A stretch of 64,000 nt of DNA from Micromonospora alfalfae (GTDB taxonomy: Bacteria > Actinomycetota > Actinomycetes > Mycobacteriales > Micromonosporaceae). The stretch lies in the NCBI RefSeq assembly GCF_022230925.1, contig NZ_JAKKFH010000004.1:124001-188000 (forward strand). The letters run 5' to 3'. Position numbers and translations under genes: made by a program. This document shows, one piece after another, positions 59,757-64,000 of this stretch; within the stretch, counting starts at the first letter, position 1, and the number at the start of each line of letters is the position of its first letter. The notes under the pieces were generated by a model, which was not told the origin of the DNA, did no database searches, and saw nothing but the letters and a program-made list of their open reading frames with translations.

Positions 59757-60293
59757 TCAGCCCTTGACCTCGGCCGGGGTCGCCTGGGTGAGCAGCAGCA
59801 GGATCTCCCCGGCGACCGGCGTGAGCTCCTCACCCGGGCAGTCCTGCGAGGTGATCAGCCCGGTGGACGTGATGAGGCTGGACGTCAGCGCGTCGATACA
59901 GGTCGTCCGGTACCGCCGGGCCTGATCGGTCTCGTCGGCCAGCCTCGGGTTGGCGAGCAGCACCTGGAGCCGTTCGGTCAGCTCCGGTGCGAGGGTGCCC
60001 CGGGAGGTCACGCCGTCGCCGGCGCAGTCGACGCACTGCCACGCGCCGTTGCGCTCCACGCTCAGGGTGCGCATCGGCCCGTCTTCGCCGAGCCGCTGGA
60101 GCAGGCTGACCTGACCGGCGGCGACAGTGGTGGGGATCTCCAACTGCGATCCGCCACCGGCCGTGCCGGCTGTCGGTTGCGCCACCGGGGTGCTCGGCTT
60201 GTCGTCCTCGAAGAGGGAGCACCCGGTCAGGGCGCCGACGAGCGCGACGGCGAGCAGGGGTACGAGCAGGCGAGGGCGCGCGCGGGGTAGCAC
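59757..60293 (-). CDS. Small secreted lipoprotein of unknown function
   Basis: A 178-aa lipoprotein. The GTG at 60293 gives a short basic n-region, hydrophobic core LLVPLLAVALVGALTG and a lipobox LTGC with lipidated Cys25. The mature part has four more cysteines (CVDC, TTCIDA, QDCPGE) that could form two disulfides, and no recognisable enzyme motif. A TAGGTT -10 box ends 7 nt before the GTG. An earlier TTG (60377) would hide the signal peptide. Confidence 0.72.
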   Translation of the reverse strand: MLPRARPRLLVPLLAVALVGALTGCSLFEDDKPSTPVAQPTAGTAGGGSQLEIPTTVAAGQVSLLQRLGEDGPMRTLSVERNGAWQCVDCAGDGVTSRGTLAPELTERLQVLLANPRLADETDQARRYRTTCIDALTSSLITSTGLITSQDCPGEELTPVAGEILLLLTQATPAEVKG

Positions 60294-60381
60294 GCGCGGA
60301 AACCTACCCCACCGTAGGTAGCGTTCGAAACCACCATCCGGGCCGGTATCGATGGTTACCCATCGGTAACGTCGCAATTCG

Positions 60382-62211
60382 TCATCGAGCGGACGGGCGC
60401 AGCTCCGCCTGATCGTCGTCGCCCCGGTCGGCCGCGTAACCCCGGACGTCCGGAGCGCCGAGGCGGGCAGCGTCCGCCGCCGCGTCGTCCGGCATCAACT
60501 GGGACTGCCGCTCCGCCTCCACCCGGGCCCGGTAGTGCTCGACCTCGCGTGCCCGGGTGGCCGCGTCCCAACCGAGCACCGCGCCCATCAACTCGGCGGT
60601 GTGCTCCGCCGACTCCAACCCCCGGTGGCTGGTCTCGAACGAGATCCGGGTCCGCCGGGTCAACACGTCCTCCAGGTGCAGCGCACCCTCGGCCCGCGCC
60701 GCGTACGCGACCTCCGCCGCCAGATACTCCGGAGCACCAGCCAGCGGGGACGCCAGCAGAGGATCGGCGTCGACCAGCGCCAGCAGGTCCAGGGTGAGGG
60801 TGCCGTACCGCTCCAGCAGGTGCTCCACCACGCCCACCGGCACACCGTGCCGGCGTGCCAGGTCGGCCCGGTCCCGCCACATGGCCGGGTACCCGTCGGC
60901 GCCGAGCAGCGGCAGGTCGGCGGTGCGCGACGAGCGAGCGCCACCGAGTCGGCGAGCGGCCCGGTCGACCACGTCGGACGCCATCACCCGGTACGTCGTG
61001 TACTTGCCGCCGGCTACCAGCAGCAGCCCGAGCATCGGCTCGAAGACCGCGTGCTCACGGGAAAGCTTCGAGGTCGAGTCGGCCTCGCCGGCCAGCAGCG
61101 GCCGCAGCCCCGCGTACACCCCCTCGATGTCGGCGGTGGTGAGCGGCCGTTCCAGCACTGTGTTCACCTGCTGAAGGAGGTAGTCGATGTCGCGGGCCGA
61201 GGCGGCCGGGTGGGAACGGTCCAGTCGCCAGTCGGTGTCAGTGGTGCCGATGATCCAGTGCCCGCCCCACGGGATGACGAAGAGCACCGAACTCGCCGTA
61301 CGCAGGATGAGCCCCGTCTCACCGGTGATCGCCGAGCGGGGCACCACCAGGTGCACCCCCTTGGAGGCGCGCACCCGGACGCCGGGCCGCAGGCCAACGT
61401 CGTTGAGCATCCGGGACATGTCGTCGCTCCACACGCCGGTGGCGGCGATGACGGTGCGGGCCTGCACCTCGAACTCCGCGTCCGGCGACCCCAGCGGCGC
61501 CTCCAGGTCCCGGACGCGGACGCCGGTCACCTCGCGCGCCTGCCGGATCAACCCGACGGCGCGGGCACTGCTCACCACAGTGGCGCCGAGGCTGGCAGCG
61601 GTGCGGGCCAGGGTGACCACCAGCCGGGCGTCGTCGACCTGCCCGTCGTAGTAGCGGATCGCACCGGCCAGCGCGTCGGCCCGCAGACTCGGGAAGATCC
61701 GCCGGGCACCCTCCCGGGTCAGGTGACGGTGCAGGGGCATGCCCCGCCCTCCGCCGAAGACCCCGGCGAAGGCGTCGTACGCGGCCACTCCGGCGCCGTA
61801 GTACGAGCGGCGGAAGACCCGGGCCGGCAGGTCCCGCAGGCCCCGTCCAGCCGGCAGCGGCACCATGATCGGCACCGGGCGGACCAGATGCGGCGCGAGC
61901 CGGGTGGCCAGCAGGCCGCGCTCGGTGAGCGCCTCGTGGACCAGGTGGAACTCCAACTGCTCCAGGTAACGCAGGCCACCGTGGATGAGCTTGCTGGAGC
62001 GGCTGGACGTCCCGGCGGCAAGATCACGCGCCTCGACCAGCGCCACCTTCAGGCCACGGGACGCCGCGTCCAGGGCGGCACCGGCTCCGGTCACCCCGCC
62101 CCCGATGACCAGCACGTCGAAGCGCTCGGCACGCAGTCGACGCAGGTCGGACGCACGGCGGACCGGTGAGAGCTGACCGGCGACGGATCGGGAGATATTG
62201 GGGTCACGCAC
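60382..62211 (-). CDS. glpD: Glycerol-3-phosphate dehydrogenase GlpD
   Basis: A 609-aa FAD enzyme oxidising glycerol-3-phosphate to dihydroxyacetone phosphate at the membrane. FAD motif VLVIGGGVTGAGAALDAASRG is at residues about 33-53; SSRSSKLIHGGLRYLEQLEF, IIGTTDTDW and VAGGKYTTYRVMASD are diagnostic. The C-terminal DAO_C domain ends in a charged tail. GTG 62211 (TACGGT -10 box 6 nt upstream) is chosen; ATG 62247 would add 12 residues. Normal length, no defects. Confidence 0.92.
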   Translation of the reverse strand: MRDPNISRSVAGQLSPVRRASDLRRLRAERFDVLVIGGGVTGAGAALDAASRGLKVALVEARDLAAGTSSRSSKLIHGGLRYLEQLEFHLVHEALTERGLLATRLAPHLVRPVPIMVPLPAGRGLRDLPARVFRRSYYGAGVAAYDAFAGVFGGGRGMPLHRHLTREGARRIFPSLRADALAGAIRYYDGQVDDARLVVTLARTAASLGATVVSSARAVGLIRQAREVTGVRVRDLEAPLGSPDAEFEVQARTVIAATGVWSDDMSRMLNDVGLRPGVRVRASKGVHLVVPRSAITGETGLILRTASSVLFVIPWGGHWIIGTTDTDWRLDRSHPAASARDIDYLLQQVNTVLERPLTTADIEGVYAGLRPLLAGEADSTSKLSREHAVFEPMLGLLLVAGGKYTTYRVMASDVVDRAARRLGGARSSRTADLPLLGADGYPAMWRDRADLARRHGVPVGVVEHLLERYGTLTLDLLALVDADPLLASPLAGAPEYLAAEVAYAARAEGALHLEDVLTRRTRISFETSHRGLESAEHTAELMGAVLGWDAATRAREVEHYRARVEAERQSQLMPDDAAADAARLGAPDVRGYAADRGDDDQAELRPSAR

Positions 62212-62344
62212 CTGTCCACCGTAACCGTCGGGCCACCGTGTCGACATTTGCCGCCCGCGCCGGGCGACTTCACGTCTCGCCGACGATGACGTCCCGCTGC
62301 CGTCGACGCGAGCCGCTTGATCTGATCAACGGCCAGCAGAAATC

Positions 62345-62408
62345 GGAGATCTTGGACAGTTTCCGTTAACCAGGCCCGCCCCACTAACGGAAACTGTCCA
62401 AGATCTCC
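62345..62408. repeat. Long perfect inverted repeat D
   Basis: Arms 62345-62368 and 62385-62408 are perfectly complementary over 24 bp (start GGAGATCTTGGACAGTTTCC) around a 16-nt loop. It lies between divergent glpD and the membrane protein gene. AAGATC is shared with repeats A and C, but the rest differs. Confidence 0.85.
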
Positions 62409-62468
62409 TCAACTCTTCGATGAGGCAGTCGGTTCGAAACGGTTCACCGTGGTCGTAAGGTTCTCGGA

Positions 62469-64000
62469 ATGCAAGGTCAGCCTGGGCACCCCGGAGTCAG
62501 CGCTCGCAATTCCCCGTGGCCGGTGGTCGCGGCAGTGCTGGTCGGCTGCTGGACGGTCGCGGTCACAGTGGGCACCCAGACCGGTGGCTGGCTCACCGAT
62601 CAGGTGCTGCTGGGCTTCGGGCGGGACCGGCTCGGCTGGCTCTGGCCGGTGCTCGGCCTGGCCACCGTCGTGCTGGCCGGTACGCCCGCCCTGCTGCTGG
62701 CCCTCCTGCCCCGATCGGGCGCGGTCCGGGCCACTGGGCGGGCCTGGCTGATCGGGGCACTCGCGCTCGGCGTGCTCACACTGCTGCGGGTCGTGCCGCA
62801 GGTGCACCACGAGGCGTATCTCGCCGCGCTGGCCGGCGCGGCGCTGCTCAGCGCGCTCACCGTGCGCTGGTCGATGCGACGAGCGTCTCGTTCGCATGTC
62901 GGCACCGCGCCCGACGCCACCGCGTCGACGGCCGTCGCTGGCGCGCCCCTGAACGCCGAAGCCGCCGGCAACCCCGGGCCGCACGCTGACACCGCACGCG
63001 CCGAAGCCGCCGGCAACCCCGGGCCCAACGCCGACACCGCCCACGCCGGAACCGTCGGCAACCCCGGGCCCAACGCCGACACCGCCCGCGCCGGGGCCGC
63101 CAGCAACCCGGGGCCGAACGCCGACACCGCCGCGACGGTCGGCGGGGGTCCGCAGCTGGTCGGGCTGCGGCGGGGGTCGCCCGGCCCGGTGCCGCTGCTC
63201 GCGGTCGCCGCCGGGTTGGCGCTGCTGCTGCCGTGGGCCTGGCTGGGCGCGCTCGGCGGTCTCCTGGAGACCGCGCTCGCGCTGCTGGCGGCCGCCGCGC
63301 TCGGGGTGCTCGCCGCGACTGTGCTGGATGCCCCCTTCTGGGCCGCGTTCGCGGTTGGGCGACCGCCCCGGCCGGCACGGCTGGTGCTGGTCGGCGGCCT
63401 GGTCGCCGGGGTGGCGCTGCTGCTGCTCGCGGCCGGGACCGGCCAGTCCGGCGCGCAGTTGCCCGCGCTGCTGACAGTGCCGCCGGTGGGTTTCGCGCTG
63501 GCCGCGCTCTGGGCGGCGACCTGGCGGCCCGACGCCGATCCGGCCGAGGCCACCCGCGCCGGCCGAACGGCGACCGGCTGGCTCGTGGGCCTCGCCGCGC
63601 TCGGCCCGCTGGCCTTCACCGACCCGGAAGAGATCAGCCTGCTGCTGGTCGGCACCCGGGACGTCCCGTTCTGGGTGGCGGCCGCCGCCGGCGTCGGGCT
63701 CGCCGTCGCGGTACTGGTCGCCATCGGGTACGCGGTGCTGCTCGCCCGGCCGACGGCACGCACCCCGAACAGGCGGGTCGCCGCGGTGGCGGCAGTGGCG
63801 CTGCTGGTGGCGTTCGGGGCTGTCGACCTCGGCCCCGGCCAGCCGGGCCTGTACGGCGAGCGGCTGTTCGTGGTGCTGCGTACGCAGGCCGACCTGAGCG
63901 GTCTGCCGGCCGCCGCGCCGGGTCGGGCCGGGCGGGACGCCCGCGCGGCGGAGGTCTACCGGCGGCTGGTGACGACCGCCGAGCAGAGCCAGGGCAGCCT
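62469..64000 (+). CDS. N-terminal part of a large polytopic membrane protein with a possible peptidase propeptide
   Basis: The frame starts at ATG 62469 and runs off the right edge; 510 residues are visible. Residues about 18-138 hold three to four helices, 163-222 are four 15-residue repeats (AEAAGNPGPHADTAR type), and 240-435 hold more helices. The visible end, GERLFVVLRTQADLSGL...AEVYRRLVTTAEQSQGSL, resembles an inhibitor I9 propeptide, so a subtilisin-like (S8) peptidase may follow. That is inference. TAAGGT ends 7 nt before the ATG. Confidence 0.65.
   Translation, partial: MQGQPGHPGVSARNSPWPVVAAVLVGCWTVAVTVGTQTGGWLTDQVLLGFGRDRLGWLWPVLGLATVVLAGTPALLLALLPRSGAVRATGRAWLIGALALGVLTLLRVVPQVHHEAYLAALAGAALLSALTVRWSMRRASRSHVGTAPDATASTAVAGAPLNAEAAGNPGPHADTARAEAAGNPGPNADTAHAGTVGNPGPNADTARAGAASNPGPNADTAATVGGGPQLVGLRRGSPGPVPLLAVAAGLALLLPWAWLGALGGLLETALALLAAAALGVLAATVLDAPFWAAFAVGRPPRPARLVLVGGLVAGVALLLLAAGTGQSGAQLPALLTVPPVGFALAALWAATWRPDADPAEATRAGRTATGWLVGLAALGPLAFTDPEEISLLLVGTRDVPFWVAAAAGVGLAVAVLVAIGYAVLLARPTARTPNRRVAAVAAVALLVAFGAVDLGPGQPGLYGERLFVVLRTQADLSGLPAAAPGRAGRDARAAEVYRRLVTTAEQSQGS
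62955..63134 (+). repeat. Four 45-bp in-frame tandem repeats
   Basis: Copies at 62955, 63000, 63045 and 63090 encode 15-residue units ending NPGPxADTAx. They fill the polar segment between two membrane blocks of the partial protein. Copy-number variation would keep the frame. Confidence 0.85.

Noticed and set aside
62955..63134. 45-bp repeats as an array or mobile element
   Set aside because: They are in frame and encode a regular polar linker inside one protein.

Overview
The window is about 72% G+C with strong G/C third-position bias, dense genes and many very short promoter-to-start distances. It carries mycothiol genes (mshD, a maleylpyruvate-isomerase-type fragment), an actinobacterial glnR, an hbhA-like locus, and a short peptide of the actinobacterial 'putative leader peptide' type. 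It therefore comes from a chromosome of a high-GC actinomycete. A Micromonospora-like member of the Micromonosporaceae fits best, but that genus call is inference from general resemblance. I see no transposase, phage gene, integrase, CRISPR array, rRNA or tRNA, and no secondary-metabolite cluster. The interest lies in regulation and in intergenic elements.

Layout. 0-6.2 kb: end of a mycothiol-dependent-type enzyme, then a complete beta-glucoside/cello-oligosaccharide-type operon (lipoprotein, two permeases, GH1 glucosidase, LacI regulator) behind a promoter flanked by two LacI-type operators. 6.2-11.2 kb: tandem-GNAT acetyltransferase with a 27-codon upstream frame; a TetR-controlled ABC efflux operon with a dyad inside its promoter; macro-domain and EI24 membrane proteins. 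11.3-15.9 kb: ABC-2 exporter plus a NarL-type two-component pair and a WYL regulator. 15.9-20.2 kb (minus strand): SDR with a perfect operator, AlaX, hydrolase, DUF2516, HBHA-like protein, XRE regulator. 20.2-29.1 kb: hydrolase, asparaginase, BKACE, YgfZ, Fur-family repressor, PabC-like lyase, nitrobindin, DsrE, SCP2 and a glycogen-debranching-type enzyme.

29.1-37.2 kb: two poorly defined proteins, an sseC/thiosulfate sulfurtransferase operon preceded by a cysteine-rich leader peptide and a hairpin, an LmeA-like protein, glnR, a polysaccharide deacetylase and mshD. 37.2-46.8 kb is phosphate-centred: PHO boxes and pstSCAB, then (after a Nudix hydrolase and a Gfo/Idh/MocA dehydrogenase) a Pit permease with DUF47, a second PHO box array and a PPK2. 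47-54.5 kb: ECF41 sigma factor, DUF402 protein, DinG-type helicase, AI-2E family permease, GroES-like protein, a 55-aa membrane protein and a PrsW protease. 54.5-64 kb: SAM-IV riboswitch ahead of a cysteine-desulfurase-like enzyme, FUSC transporter, HD hydrolase overlapping a DUF4031 gene tail to tail, glycolate-oxidase-type FAD enzyme, lipoprotein, glpD and the start of a large membrane protein.

Regulatory themes. Nutrient control recurs: LacI (sugar), PHO boxes (phosphate, twice), GlnR (nitrogen), Cys-codon leader peptide and SAM riboswitch (sulfur). Many genes appear leaderless, with a TANNNT -10 box ending 6-8 nt before the start codon. Several intergenic regions hold long inverted repeats; two, at 41.7 and 50.9 kb, are clearly the same family.
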